Assembly (NCBI GenBank): GCA_016710275.1
Contig: JADJXS010000001.1
Span: 3,782,001 to 3,846,000, forward strand
DNA: 64,000 bases
Source: Phycisphaerales bacterium
GTDB lineage: Bacteria; Planctomycetota; Phycisphaerae; UBA1845; Fen-1342
Reading direction: 5' to 3'
Part shown: positions 27,041-35,941 of the stretch, piece after piece
How the letters are laid out: every line of letters starts with the position of its first letter
How positions within the stretch are numbered: the stretch's first letter is position 1
The notes under the pieces: generated by a model
Seen by the model: the letters and a program-made list of their open reading frames with translations, nothing else
Database searches by the model: none
Told to the model about the DNA's origin: nothing
Made by a program: the position numbers and the translations under genes

Positions 27041-29665
27041 ATGAACGCGAACGACTCCTCCATCCGTGATCGTGCCGAGTGCCGCCCGGACCTGCACACC
27101 GGCGACAACCGACGCCCACTGGCGCCGATTCAGCGCAATTCACGACAGGCAGCGCTATTGCGCGCCGCGGTGACGCTGCTGCTGCTGACCGCGACGCGCA
27201 GCGCCCAGTGGGCACACGCTCACGATGGCTGTGTGCAGGCGGCGATCGACGATGCGCGGATTCAGGGCGGCGGGTCGCGCACGTCGCGGATTCAGGCCGT
27301 CGTCAGCGACCTGGTGCGCAACCGGGCGGCGCTGACTTCCGACAGCGGTGCGGCGTCGCCGGCGTGCGCGGACCTGGCGCAGATGAGCATCCTGTTCGAC
27401 GCGGATGCCGACGCCGGGGCGATCGCCGACGTGCTGGAAGCGCAGCCGGATGAGCAGTTCGGCATGTTCGTGGCGCAGGGCAGCCGCTGGAGCGCGACCG
27501 CGACGAATGGAAGCGTGAGCGTCGGCGCCCGCATGACGCTGACGTACAGCTTTGTGCCGGACGGCACGTCGATCAACGTGGCGGGATTCGGGCAGGCCGA
27601 CGCGAACGTGATTCACTCCGCACTGGATGCGAATTTCCCCGGCGGGCGTACGGCGTGGAAGGCGCAATTCCGGCGCGCGTTCGACCGCTGGTCGGCGCTG
27701 ACGAACATCACCTTCGTCGAGGTGAGTGACGACGGCGCGACGTTTCCGACCTCGGCGGGAGCGCTGGGAGCGCGCGGTGACATCCGGATCGCGATGCGCC
27801 CGCTGGGTGCGCCGCTGGCGGTGAACTTCTACCCGCAGTTCGGCGGCGACATGGTCCTGGACTCCGAGGACGTCGAGCTGCTGTGCAGCGCAACCGACAA
27901 CTTCCGCACGCTGCACAACACGCTGATGCACGAGCAGGGACACGGGCTGGGCCTGGCGCACGTCATGCCGCAGAGCGGAACGAAGCTGATGGAGCCGGCG
28001 CTCAACACCGGCTTTGACGGGCCGCAGGAGGATGACATCCGCGCCGTGCAGTCGATCTACGGCGACGCGCACGAGCCGAACCCCGCCTACGGCAGCGAGG
28101 GGTTCATCGGCGGGCCGTTGCGCGAGGCCGCGGCCGGGCGGATCGAATACGTGGTGCGAGACCTGGCGATCGAGCGCGCCGGCGAGAGTGACTGGTACGC
28201 CTTCACCGCCTTCGCGATGGCGCCGATCGCGATTCACGTCCTGCCGGTCGGCAGCACCTACGACACCGGCCCGCAGACGGCCGCGACCACGACCAGCGTG
28301 AACGCGGCGGCAGCGCGCAACATGGGGCTGCGGCTGTGGCGGCGGGTCAGCGCCGCGACGGGGCAGTTGCAGCTTCTCGCGCAGATTGACTTTCATGGCG
28401 CGGGCACCGCGGAATATCACCCGCCGATCCCCTACTCGCTGGCCGGATACATGCTGGTCGAGGTGTACGCCGATGACGGGTTGTCGGACGTGCAGCGCTA
28501 CGAGCTGCGAATCGCCAATGGCGCGATTGATCCGACGCCGCCGCCGCAACTGATCATCCATGACATCGCCGGCGGGACGGAGATGGCGGATGGATCGACG
28601 TTGTCGCTAACCTCCGCGGCGGGACAACCGGTGACGCGCACCCTGACGATTCTCAACGCCGGCGAAGCGGCGCTGACGCTTGGCGCCCCGCAGATCAGCG
28701 GCACGCACGCGGCGGAGTTCATCGCCTCGCTGATCACGACCAGCGTCAGCGGCGGCGGATTCACGTCGATGGCGGTAGCGTTCGCGCCGGCCGCCGGCGG
28801 CGTGCGGAGCGCCGTGCTGACGTTCGCATCCAACGATCCGGCGCGCCCGACGGCGACGATTCAGCTTCAAGGCAGCTCACCGCTGCAACCGCGGCTCGAG
28901 GTGCGGATCGACGGCGCAGCGCTCGCGACCGCGCAGCCGATCGCCTTTGGCGACGTGTATGCAGGCGGATCCGTCAGCCGCGTGCTGGAGCTGCGGAACA
29001 CGGGCGAAGCGAACCTGTCGATCAGCAACGTGGTGACGACGGGCGCGTTTCGCGTGGAAATGGCCGCATCGGTGCTCGCACCCGGCGCATCGATCAGCGG
29101 GTTGATCGCCGCGGAGCCGATCACGATCGGCGCGCAGGCCGGACAGCTTCGCGTCTTCTCGAACAACCCCGGCGGATTGACCGTGCATGCACTCACCGCC
29201 GCCGGCATCGCCCCGCCGGCGGACTGCGACGCCGACGGCACGAGCGATGCGGACGAGATCGCCGCCGGAGCGGGCGACTGCAACGGCAACGGCATCCCCG
29301 ATTCGTGCGAAGCGGACAGCGACGGCGACGGGCTGATCGATGACTGCGATCCCAACCCGTTCACGCACGAGCTGCTCGACAGCGACGGCGACGGCGCGCC
29401 CGACGTGCAGGATGCGCACCCGTTCGACCCAACCAACGGCCAGGGCGCCGCGGATGCCGACGATGCGGACGGCGGGATTGCGGATCAGCAGAAGCCGGAC
29501 GCGGGAATCGGCGGCGCGGGCGACGGCAAGACGGGCGGATTCGACATCATCCGCGATGACGACGTGATCTTCGGACCGGCGCCGTGCGGGCTGGGCGCGG
29601 GATTCGGGCTGGCGGCGTCGCTGATCGCGCTGAGCGGCTCATCGACGCGGCGGCGGGCGCGCTGA
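27041..29665 (+). CDS. Secreted matrixin-like zinc metalloprotease, multidomain
   Basis: An 874-aa exported protein. ATG 27041 has AAGGAG at 27029-27034. A long basic N-region precedes the hydrophobic segment (AALLRAAVTLLLLTA), so the signal peptide is atypically placed near residues 36-58. The zinc site H297EQGHGLGLAH307 fits HExxHxxGxxH, and a QEDDIRAVQSIYG segment after it is matrixin-like. Residues about 515-610 and 625-725 are two ASH/choice-of-anchor-type beta domains. From residue 728 come acidic DxDxDG calcium repeats of thrombospondin-3 type. The last 27 residues (PCGLGAGFG, a hydrophobic stretch, then RRRAR) look like a C-terminal sorting or anchoring signal. Confidence 0.87.
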   Translation: MNANDSSIRDRAECRPDLHTGDNRRPLAPIQRNSRQAALLRAAVTLLLLTATRSAQWAHAHDGCVQAAIDDARIQGGGSRTSRIQAVVSDLVRNRAALTSDSGAASPACADLAQMSILFDADADAGAIADVLEAQPDEQFGMFVAQGSRWSATATNGSVSVGARMTLTYSFVPDGTSINVAGFGQADANVIHSALDANFPGGRTAWKAQFRRAFDRWSALTNITFVEVSDDGATFPTSAGALGARGDIRIAMRPLGAPLAVNFYPQFGGDMVLDSEDVELLCSATDNFRTLHNTLMHEQGHGLGLAHVMPQSGTKLMEPALNTGFDGPQEDDIRAVQSIYGDAHEPNPAYGSEGFIGGPLREAAAGRIEYVVRDLAIERAGESDWYAFTAFAMAPIAIHVLPVGSTYDTGPQTAATTTSVNAAAARNMGLRLWRRVSAATGQLQLLAQIDFHGAGTAEYHPPIPYSLAGYMLVEVYADDGLSDVQRYELRIANGAIDPTPPPQLIIHDIAGGTEMADGSTLSLTSAAGQPVTRTLTILNAGEAALTLGAPQISGTHAAEFIASLITTSVSGGGFTSMAVAFAPAAGGVRSAVLTFASNDPARPTATIQLQGSSPLQPRLEVRIDGAALATAQPIAFGDVYAGGSVSRVLELRNTGEANLSISNVVTTGAFRVEMAASVLAPGASISGLIAAEPITIGAQAGQLRVFSNNPGGLTVHALTAAGIAPPADCDADGTSDADEIAAGAGDCNGNGIPDSCEADSDGDGLIDDCDPNPFTHELLDSDGDGAPDVQDAHPFDPTNGQGAADADDADGGIADQQKPDAGIGGAGDGKTGGFDIIRDDDVIFGPAPCGLGAGFGLAASLIALSGSSTRRRAR

Positions 29666-29734
29666 TCGCTGCAAGCGTGCGGCCACCACGGTGGAGGCGG
29701 TCGGTGCGGGAGCGTGCTCCCGGCGCCGGCCGCC

Positions 29735-30541
29735 TCAATCGTCTTCGTCACTGCGCCGATTGCCGCGTTCACCCTGCGCGGCGGTCCGCTCCGTCAGGGC
29801 GCGCGGGTACTCCTGCTCGATCCACTCGCGCGTGGGGGTCATCATGCGGATCAGCTCGAACATCTCGGGGTGGACGTTGCGGAAGTGCCCGAAGCGCATC
29901 GACAACTGCCGCCCTGCTGTGGCGGCGTCCTCCCCAAGCTGGATGCGCCGCCAGGCTGCCGCGGCCATGCCGGTGCGATCGGCCCCGGACTTGCAGTGAA
30001 AGAGCAGCGGCTCTTCGGCGGTGCGGATCGTGTCGTACAGTAGCAGCAGGTTTTCCGGCGTCGGCAATGAGGATGCGCTCATGCGGATGTCGATCCGCCG
30101 CACACCCAGCTCATCGCAAATGCGCACCTCGCGGTCGTACCAGTCCGTCCCCGGATTCGGCCCGCGCAGGTTGACCACCGTCCGGATTCCGTGAGTGCGG
30201 ACGACCCACGGCAACGTCGCCTCGCGAACCTGCGCACAGCGATAGGCCCGCCCCGCCTCAATCGCGTGAAAGTTGTCGAGGACGGTCAGCGGCGACGGCT
30301 CGGCCGGGGTCGTGGCCGCGCTGGGTGCAGTACCGTTCTCTCGTGGCGCCTCGCTTGCGGCGGCCATCGCATCGGCGCCATTGGACGTTGAATTCGAATG
30401 ATCCGGCGCAGCGTGCGTCGATTGGCGTTGTTTCGCACAACTGCAGCACAGAAGCGCCACGATTGCGAAGCCGGCCGAAAACTCGACCCGGCGAAATCGC
30501 GCAATATCGCGCAATCCGGGGCAATGGCCGACGTTGGACAT
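29735..30541 (-). CDS. Dual-specificity/tyrosine phosphatase-like protein, exported
   Basis: The phosphatase signature HCKSGADRTG (C183 nucleophile, R188) lies in the C-terminal half of a 268-aa protein. A GIRTVVNLRGPNPGTDWY segment upstream matches the planctomycete and fungal dual-specificity type. The N-terminus has a membrane segment ending LLCCSC, a possible weak lipobox, and then a Ser/Ala/Pro-rich linker, so the enzyme probably acts outside the cytoplasm. ATG 30541 has AGGAG eight bases upstream. It lies 40 bases after the aquaporin stop on the same strand. The substrate is unknown. Confidence 0.83.
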   Translation of the reverse strand: MSNVGHCPGLRDIARFRRVEFSAGFAIVALLCCSCAKQRQSTHAAPDHSNSTSNGADAMAAASEAPRENGTAPSAATTPAEPSPLTVLDNFHAIEAGRAYRCAQVREATLPWVVRTHGIRTVVNLRGPNPGTDWYDREVRICDELGVRRIDIRMSASSLPTPENLLLLYDTIRTAEEPLLFHCKSGADRTGMAAAAWRRIQLGEDAATAGRQLSMRFGHFRNVHPEMFELIRMMTPTREWIEQEYPRALTERTAAQGERGNRRSDEDD

Positions 30542-30581
30542 CAGAATCGCTCCTGCGGGCGCAGAACTTCGCAAGGCGGCT

Positions 30582-31199
30582 TCATGCCTCGCCGGCGTGC
30601 TGCACCTTGTAAACAACGGTGGCCGCGATGGCGCCGACGGCCGGGCCGATCACATAGATCCACATGCTGCCGAGCTGGTTGGCCAGCAGGTTCGGCCCGA
30701 TGCCGACGGCGGGATTGAACGCGCCGCCGGAGATCTTTCCGCCCACAAGCGCAGCGCCGGCGACGGTCAGGCCGATCGCGACTCCGAAGTAGGAATTGCC
30801 CGCGGCGGCCCGCGACGTGGCGACGTTCAGAATGACCAGCACGAGGGCGAAGGTGAACAGAATTTCGACGAGGATTGCCGACAGCGCCCCGACACCCGGG
30901 CCGGGCATCGGCCCGAAGGTGCGGTCCGCGACGACGCGCACGACCGCGGCTGCGGCGATGGCCGCCCCGAGCTGGCTGATCCAGTAGGGGATCAGGTCGC
31001 GCACGGCGAGCTTGCCGCGCAGCAACATCGCCAATGAGACGGCCGGGTTGTAGTGGGCGCCGGAGATCGGCCCGCCCATGTACACCATCGCCGTGAGCAC
31101 CGCCCCGATGGCCAGCGCTCCGACCGGCTCGGCGGGGGCCAGGCCGATGGTGAATACCAGGAAGAACGTGCCGACGAATTCCGTGACATAGCTACGCAA
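30582..31199 (-). CDS. MIP-family aquaporin/solute channel
   Basis: Six-helix channel of 205 aa. The two NPA boxes are at residues 51-53 (HYNPAVS) and 162-164 (FNPAVG). In water and glycerol channels the second box is normally NPAR, whose Arg forms the selectivity filter; here Val replaces it, so permeant specificity may differ. TTG 31199 is taken as the start: GAGGTG precedes it and the product begins with the conserved opening helix (YVTEFVGTFFLVF). The phosphatase gene follows on the same strand. Confidence 0.9.
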   Translation of the reverse strand: MRSYVTEFVGTFFLVFTIGLAPAEPVGALAIGAVLTAMVYMGGPISGAHYNPAVSLAMLLRGKLAVRDLIPYWISQLGAAIAAAAVVRVVADRTFGPMPGPGVGALSAILVEILFTFALVLVILNVATSRAAAGNSYFGVAIGLTVAGAALVGGKISGGAFNPAVGIGPNLLANQLGSMWIYVIGPAVGAIAATVVYKVQHAGEA

Positions 31200-31325
31200 T
31201 CTTCACCTCGGGGCTTCGGTTGCAATTTGCGAAAAACGCGGCCTGCGCCGTTGAACCTGCGCCGCCTGCGCGCGCGCGGACGTAGCGGCGGGGTTCAATC
31301 CGCAGTGCGCTTCCGTGCGAAGTGC

Positions 31326-32423
31326 TCATCGCGGCCCGCCGCCGCGCAGAAATTCGTGCATGGCGGATCGACGAATCCAGTACCGTCCGCTGCGCGCTGC
31401 GCCGGACTTGACCAACGCATTGCCCGGATCGAGCAACAGCGGGATCAATTGCTCGCCGCGCCCGGTGCCAAAGAACCCCTCCGGGCGCAGGATCGGGCCG
31501 TCGGCCGGGGGAGTCGCGTCTCCGTCGAAGTCGCGCAACGCGGTTCGCAACTGCTGCTGAAACTGGCCGCGGGCGGCGTCGTTGCCGAGATTGACGAACA
31601 GCGTTCGCCCGGAGCCTGGCCCCAGCACGCCGAGGCCGTCGTTATCAATTCGGTTGAAGGCGACGATCATGTCCTCCTGGCCGAACAGGTCGGCGATCGG
31701 CACGTTCTGGCGCAGCTCGACCTCATCGAGCCAGCGGCGCATGGCCTGGGTCACGGCCTGGCCGGGCTGGAGCGTGCGGCGCTCGCTGGTGGCGCTGCGC
31801 AGCGCTTCGACCAGCCCATGGTCGGCGAGGAATACCTCGAAGCGCTCGGTGCCGCGATCGAAGCTCAGGCCGAAGTTCCAGGTGCCGCGCTTCGACAGCG
31901 TCGCCACCGGGCTATCGACCGTGAAATCGCTCTGCAGCCCGCCTTCGGCGACGCCGGCTCGAATCTTGCCGTAGCCGACGCCGATGCGGACGCGCTTGGA
32001 CTCGGGGGTGAGCGCCAACTCGGCCAGCGCCACCAGCCCCACCGACTCGATCAGCACCGCCGTGTACGGCTCATCGCTGCCGAGTTGCAGCTTGATGGTC
32101 GAGCGGACGCCGGTGCGAATCTTGGTCTGCTCGGGATATTCCTCATCGGCTTTGCAGGGCTTCCAGTCGATACTGCCGATCGGCGCGTGCTGCACGTCGC
32201 CCTTCACCTCGAGCACGCGCGCCCGCAGCGGCTGGACGGCGGGCGCAGTGGTCGGCGCGGCGGCGGCGGTCGCAACCGGAGCAGCGGGCGGTTCCGAATC
32301 GCCAGACGCGCTGGAGCCGGCGGCGGCCTGGGCCAGCGCAGTGGGGTTCAGGCACAGCGCGGCGGCCAGCAGGATGGTCGGAGCGAGGAAACGGGTGCGG
32401 GTGAATGAGTCGCGGGCGGGCAC
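31326..32423 (-). CDS. Secreted FecR-domain protein
   Basis: A 365-aa exported protein. GTG 32423 has AGGAG eight bases upstream; an in-frame GTG at 32432 directly abuts that site and is less likely. The signal peptide is RTRFLAPTILLAAALCLNP, with likely cleavage near ALA. An Ala/Pro-rich linker follows, then a FecR-like beta domain (about residues 65-225: RVLEVKGDVQ, RTGVRSTIKLQLG, DFTVDSPVATLSKRGT). The C-terminal third is unassigned. FecR domains occur in sigma-regulator proteins but also widely in surface proteins; no ECF sigma gene is adjacent. Function is unknown. Confidence 0.75.
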   Translation of the reverse strand: MPARDSFTRTRFLAPTILLAAALCLNPTALAQAAAGSSASGDSEPPAAPVATAAAAPTTAPAVQPLRARVLEVKGDVQHAPIGSIDWKPCKADEEYPEQTKIRTGVRSTIKLQLGSDEPYTAVLIESVGLVALAELALTPESKRVRIGVGYGKIRAGVAEGGLQSDFTVDSPVATLSKRGTWNFGLSFDRGTERFEVFLADHGLVEALRSATSERRTLQPGQAVTQAMRRWLDEVELRQNVPIADLFGQEDMIVAFNRIDNDGLGVLGPGSGRTLFVNLGNDAARGQFQQQLRTALRDFDGDATPPADGPILRPEGFFGTGRGEQLIPLLLDPGNALVKSGAARSGRYWIRRSAMHEFLRGGGPR

Positions 32424-32537
32424 GAGTGACACTCCTGACGGGGCCGCGGGATTCGCCGAAGGATCCTATCGCGGATCGGCCCCGCAGTCGCCGGGTGGCG
32501 GAATGCGCCTCGGCGAACCCGGCGGCGGGGACGGCGG

Positions 32538-33098
32538 TCATTCATCAGCGGGATTGCCGACCGTCCGAACCGGCACGTTCAGGAATTCGGCCACGCGCGC
32601 GGCCAGCGCTTCGAGGCGCTTTGGGCTGCCGTTGCGCACTTCGTCGAGTACGCACGCGCGGCGCGGCTTGTCGATCAGCAGGCGTGCCCGCACGACCTCG
32701 GTCGGCAGGCCGCTGCGCTTCCCGCCGGATGATGCCTCCTCGGTGTGCTCGATCGACACGCGCACGACGGAGGCGAGCGGAAACCGATACGACTGCAATT
32801 GACCGCGAATTGAGGAGTTCTTGCGGTAGCTGCCTTCGCCGGTCACGCGGTCGAGCGTCAGGCGCTCGCGGAGAAAGATATGGTCGATTCCGACACCCAG
32901 AAACAGCAGCCCCAGCATCGTTCCAAACCCGGTCATCACGGCGCCGTACCACTCACCCGCGTTGATCGCCCGCAGACAGAATGCGGCGGCGACGACGGAA
33001 ATCCCGGAACCCACCAGCAGCGGAAGCCAGACTGAGGAAGCGCCGCCGGGAATTCCGCCCAGCGTCAGTTCGAGGGGTGTGTCATGCAGAACGCGCAC
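32538..33098 (-). CDS. Hypothetical two-helix membrane protein (186 aa)
   Basis: Not recognised. GTG 33098 is supported by GGGAGG about seven bases upstream; the open frame runs upstream to 33413 but that part is Arg/Gly-rich shadow sequence. Two hydrophobic segments lie at about residues 22-43 and 48-72, followed by a soluble Arg-rich domain with alternating hydrophobic strands. It sits between the HD-domain and FecR-domain genes on the same strand. Confidence 0.6.
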   Translation of the reverse strand: MRVLHDTPLELTLGGIPGGASSVWLPLLVGSGISVVAAAFCLRAINAGEWYGAVMTGFGTMLGLLFLGVGIDHIFLRERLTLDRVTGEGSYRKNSSIRGQLQSYRFPLASVVRVSIEHTEEASSGGKRSGLPTEVVRARLLIDKPRRACVLDEVRNGSPKRLEALAARVAEFLNVPVRTVGNPADE

Positions 33099-33229
33099 CG
33101 GCCAGCCTCCCGATCGGCCTCCTGCGGCGCGCCGCTGCGCTCTACCCGGCCGAGCGCAGCGGGCGCGGCAAGCGCGACCCGTGCGATTGTAGATTCCCCC
33201 CATGAGTCCGATTGCCACTGCGCTGAGGG

Positions 33230-33928
33230 TCACTCCGGCAGCGCTTCGGCCGCAGCCCGGGCCAGCGCGGTCGGATCCAGCCCGAAGGCCAACCCACGGA
33301 TGAAGCCGTCCACGTCGGCCAGCCGACGGCGCGCGAGGCGTCGGGTTGCCTCGAATCGCAGGCAGTCGTTGATGCGCGCCTCCCAATACTGGTATTCCTG
33401 CTGCCGCTGCCAACCGCTGACCAGTTGTTCGAGCGGCCGCCCTTCCGCCTGAACCTGTCGGAACTGCCGCAGCACATGAAGCAGGCCGATGTCGTCCAGG
33501 TTCTCCGCCTCATTCAACAGGCGCGCCTCCAGAAAGGCCCCCGTGCGGTTGTTGCACACGCGAACGGTCTCGGTTGCGCGCTCCAACTCGTCCGGGGAGA
33601 GGAGGTGGGCCAGTTGCTCGACCATCCAACCGGCCGCCAGTTCGCGCTGGAGGTCGCTGGTCGGGCGGCTGAGCACCTGCCAGCGATCGAAGCGCCCCTG
33701 CTGCACCTGAATCGCCCAGCCGAGATCATGGCACAGCGCGGCCAGCTCCAGGGCCGCGAGGTCCATCCGCCGTCCCTGCAGCTCGGGCAGCTCTGCGATC
33801 GCCCGGGATAGTTGCACCACCCGCTCGCTGTGCTCCAGCAGCCAGAGGTCGGTTCTCCCCTGTTCATCGCGCAGCGTAAGTGCCTGGCGGACCAGCGGGC
33901 CGACGCGCTCCATTTGCGCCATGTGCAT
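33230..33928 (-). CDS. HD-domain protein (putative phosphohydrolase)
   Basis: A 232-aa cytoplasmic protein. H33 (LLEHSERV) and the H67-D68 pair (LCHDLGWA) fit the start of a metal-dependent HD domain. A later NRTGAFLEARLLNEAENLDDIG segment carries the distal acidic ligand expected of HD hydrolases. It lacks an HD-GYP signature, so cyclic-di-GMP hydrolysis is not indicated. ATG 33928 is used; ATG 33922 is possible. Substrate unknown. It is divergent from the ATP-grasp gene. Confidence 0.72.
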   Translation of the reverse strand: MHMAQMERVGPLVRQALTLRDEQGRTDLWLLEHSERVVQLSRAIAELPELQGRRMDLAALELAALCHDLGWAIQVQQGRFDRWQVLSRPTSDLQRELAAGWMVEQLAHLLSPDELERATETVRVCNNRTGAFLEARLLNEAENLDDIGLLHVLRQFRQVQAEGRPLEQLVSGWQRQQEYQYWEARINDCLRFEATRRLARRRLADVDGFIRGLAFGLDPTALARAAAEALPE

Positions 33929-34054
33929 CCCCGGTTGCCGGATTTGCGCGATCGAGCGGCGGCGACCGCCACCAGCGCCCGAAGCGCGGCCGATACTAGC
34001 TTTGCCGGCGCGGCGTCACAAGCCGCCCCGCGCGCCGGGAGATTGAACCGCTCC

Positions 34055-35206
34055 ATGCACGATCTGCGGATCATGATCACCTGCGGCGGCGGTCCGGGGG
34101 TCTGGGGACTGCTGCATGCACTGCGCCGTCTTCCGGATCGGCGAACGCACCTGATCGCGGCCGACGCCGACCCGGGGCTGACTCTGGGCACGACACTGGC
34201 CGACGACTCGGTGCGCCTGCCGCGCGCCGACCATCCCGATTACGCCGCAACCCTGCGGGAGGCCTGCCGACGATTTCGCGTGGACGTGCTGATCCCGGTG
34301 ATTGACGCGGAGCTGGAAACCGTGGCGGCGTGCGCGGCGCCGCTGCGCGCTGCGGGGACGCGGGTGCTGCTGCCGGCGGCGGAAGTCGTTCGGCGCTGCG
34401 CGGACAAGTGGCTCACGCACGAAGCGCTCGCCGACAGCGGCCTGCTGCCGCGGCATCGACTGGTACGAACCGTCGAGGAGACCGCTGCGGCGATTCGGGC
34501 GCTGGGCTATCCACGGGTGCGGCTCTGCGCGCGGCCGACGCGCGGTGCGGGCGGTCGCGGATTTCACCTGATCGATGCGCGCAGCGAAGAATTTGAGGCG
34601 CGGATGCGCGCGAAGCCGGGCGCGCTGTGCATGACGGCCGAGGCGTTCGTGGCGCTGCGGGCGGCGGGTCCGGCGGAATTTCCCCTGATCATCAGCGAGT
34701 TCATCGACGGCCCCGAGCTGGGGCACGACGTGCTGGCCGAGCGCGGGCGGGTCGTCGCACGCGTCACGCGCCGCAAGGGCGGATCGCAACTGGGGGGCAA
34801 CTGGACGCGGATCGACTTTGACGATGATCCGCGGCATGACCTCTGGATTGGACGGGTGGCGCGGGCGCTGGAGCTGGACGGGTTGGTCAGCATTGACGCG
34901 ATTCAGCCCGCTGCGGACCCGCTATCGTCCCCGCGGCTGCTCGAGGTGAACGCCCGCCCGGGAGCCTACGTCGGCGCGAGTTGCAGTCGCCTGCACCTGC
35001 TGGCGTGGGCGATTGATCGATTGATGGACAATGGCCCGATCGACCCGCGGCGATATGCCGGAGAACGGGGCGATGTCGCCGTCGGCGCGCTGCGCGTGCT
35101 TGCGGATGTGGGCCTGACCGCCGCGGGCGGCTTTGTGCTGAATCCCGATCGACCGGGAAGCGAGGTGGAACATGCGGATTCTGTGCCTTGCCGCGCACCC
35201 CGATGA
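34055..35206 (+). CDS. ATP-grasp ligase (carbamoyl-phosphate-synthase-like)
   Basis: A 383-aa ATP-dependent carboxylate-amine ligase. The N-terminal pre-ATP-grasp domain opens with a Gly-rich loop (ITCGGGPGVWGLLHAL). The ATP-binding lobe carries CADKWLTHEAL, TRGAGGRGF (P-loop-like) and SEFIDGPELGHDVL, and the metal-binding residues lie around LLEVNARPGA. ATG 34055 is used; the open frame extends upstream over the opposite-strand HD gene. Its last 35 bases overlap the PIG-L deacetylase start, so the two are translationally coupled and probably act on one amino-sugar or peptide-like substrate. The substrate is unknown. Confidence 0.85.
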   Translation: MHDLRIMITCGGGPGVWGLLHALRRLPDRRTHLIAADADPGLTLGTTLADDSVRLPRADHPDYAATLREACRRFRVDVLIPVIDAELETVAACAAPLRAAGTRVLLPAAEVVRRCADKWLTHEALADSGLLPRHRLVRTVEETAAAIRALGYPRVRLCARPTRGAGGRGFHLIDARSEEFEARMRAKPGALCMTAEAFVALRAAGPAEFPLIISEFIDGPELGHDVLAERGRVVARVTRRKGGSQLGGNWTRIDFDDDPRHDLWIGRVARALELDGLVSIDAIQPAADPLSSPRLLEVNARPGAYVGASCSRLHLLAWAIDRLMDNGPIDPRRYAGERGDVAVGALRVLADVGLTAAGGFVLNPDRPGSEVEHADSVPCRAPR

Positions 35207-35825
35207 TGAGACGCTCGGGGCGGGCGGCACGCTGGCGCGCCACGCGGCAGAGGGCGATGCGCTGACGCTGGTCGTGGCCACGCGCGCCACCGCGCCGCGC
35301 TGGAGCGAGGCGCTGATCGCCGAGAAGCGCCGCGAGTGCCTGGCGGCGGCGGGGCGGCTGGGCATCGGTGATGTGCGCTTCCTCGACTTCCCGACGATGC
35401 ACCTCAACACGCTGCCGGCGATTGAGATCAACGACGCCGTGTCTCGCGAAATCGAGCGGGTGCGGCCGCAGGTCGTCTATGCGCCGCCCTGCGACGATCT
35501 CAACCGGGATCATGCCGTGCTCTTTGACGCGGCATTGGTCGCGACGCGACCGCTCGGCGGGCGAGAGGCGCCGACGCTCTACAGCTACGAGATTCCGACG
35601 ACGACGCGCTTCAACCTGGCGTCGCGATGGATGGCGAACACCTACGTTGACATATCGGACTTCGTCGAGACCAAGCTCGCCGCAATGCGCGAGTACGCCA
35701 GCGAGCTGCGTCCGTCGCCGCATCCGCGCAGCGAGGAGAGCATTCGTGCCTTTGCCCGCGAGCGCGGCGCGGCGGTCGGGCTGGGCTGTGCCGAGGCGCT
35801 GATGCTGGTACGCACGCTGCGCTGA
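35172..35825 (+). CDS. PIG-L family N-deacetylase
   Basis: Zinc-dependent deacetylase of N-acetylated sugars or related conjugates, 217 aa. The metal and catalytic motif A8HPDDE13 is at the N-terminus and the second metal ligand is in DLNRDHAVL, both diagnostic. The start ATG lies inside the ATP-grasp gene (35-base overlap), after a GGAAGCGAGGTGG ribosome-site region. Co-translation with an ATP-grasp ligase suggests deacetylation followed or preceded by ligation, as in modified-glycan or small-conjugate pathways; this is inference. Confidence 0.9.
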   Translation: MRILCLAAHPDDETLGAGGTLARHAAEGDALTLVVATRATAPRWSEALIAEKRRECLAAAGRLGIGDVRFLDFPTMHLNTLPAIEINDAVSREIERVRPQVVYAPPCDDLNRDHAVLFDAALVATRPLGGREAPTLYSYEIPTTTRFNLASRWMANTYVDISDFVETKLAAMREYASELRPSPHPRSEESIRAFARERGAAVGLGCAEALMLVRTLR

Positions 35826-35941
35826 GGGGTCGGAATTATCGGCGGGCACGCGGTTGCGAATGTCTGACGCCGCGCCGGCCGATTCAATCGCATAGTTTCG
35901 GTGGATCGGCCCGGGGCATTTTGACACGGGGACAGAACGCC

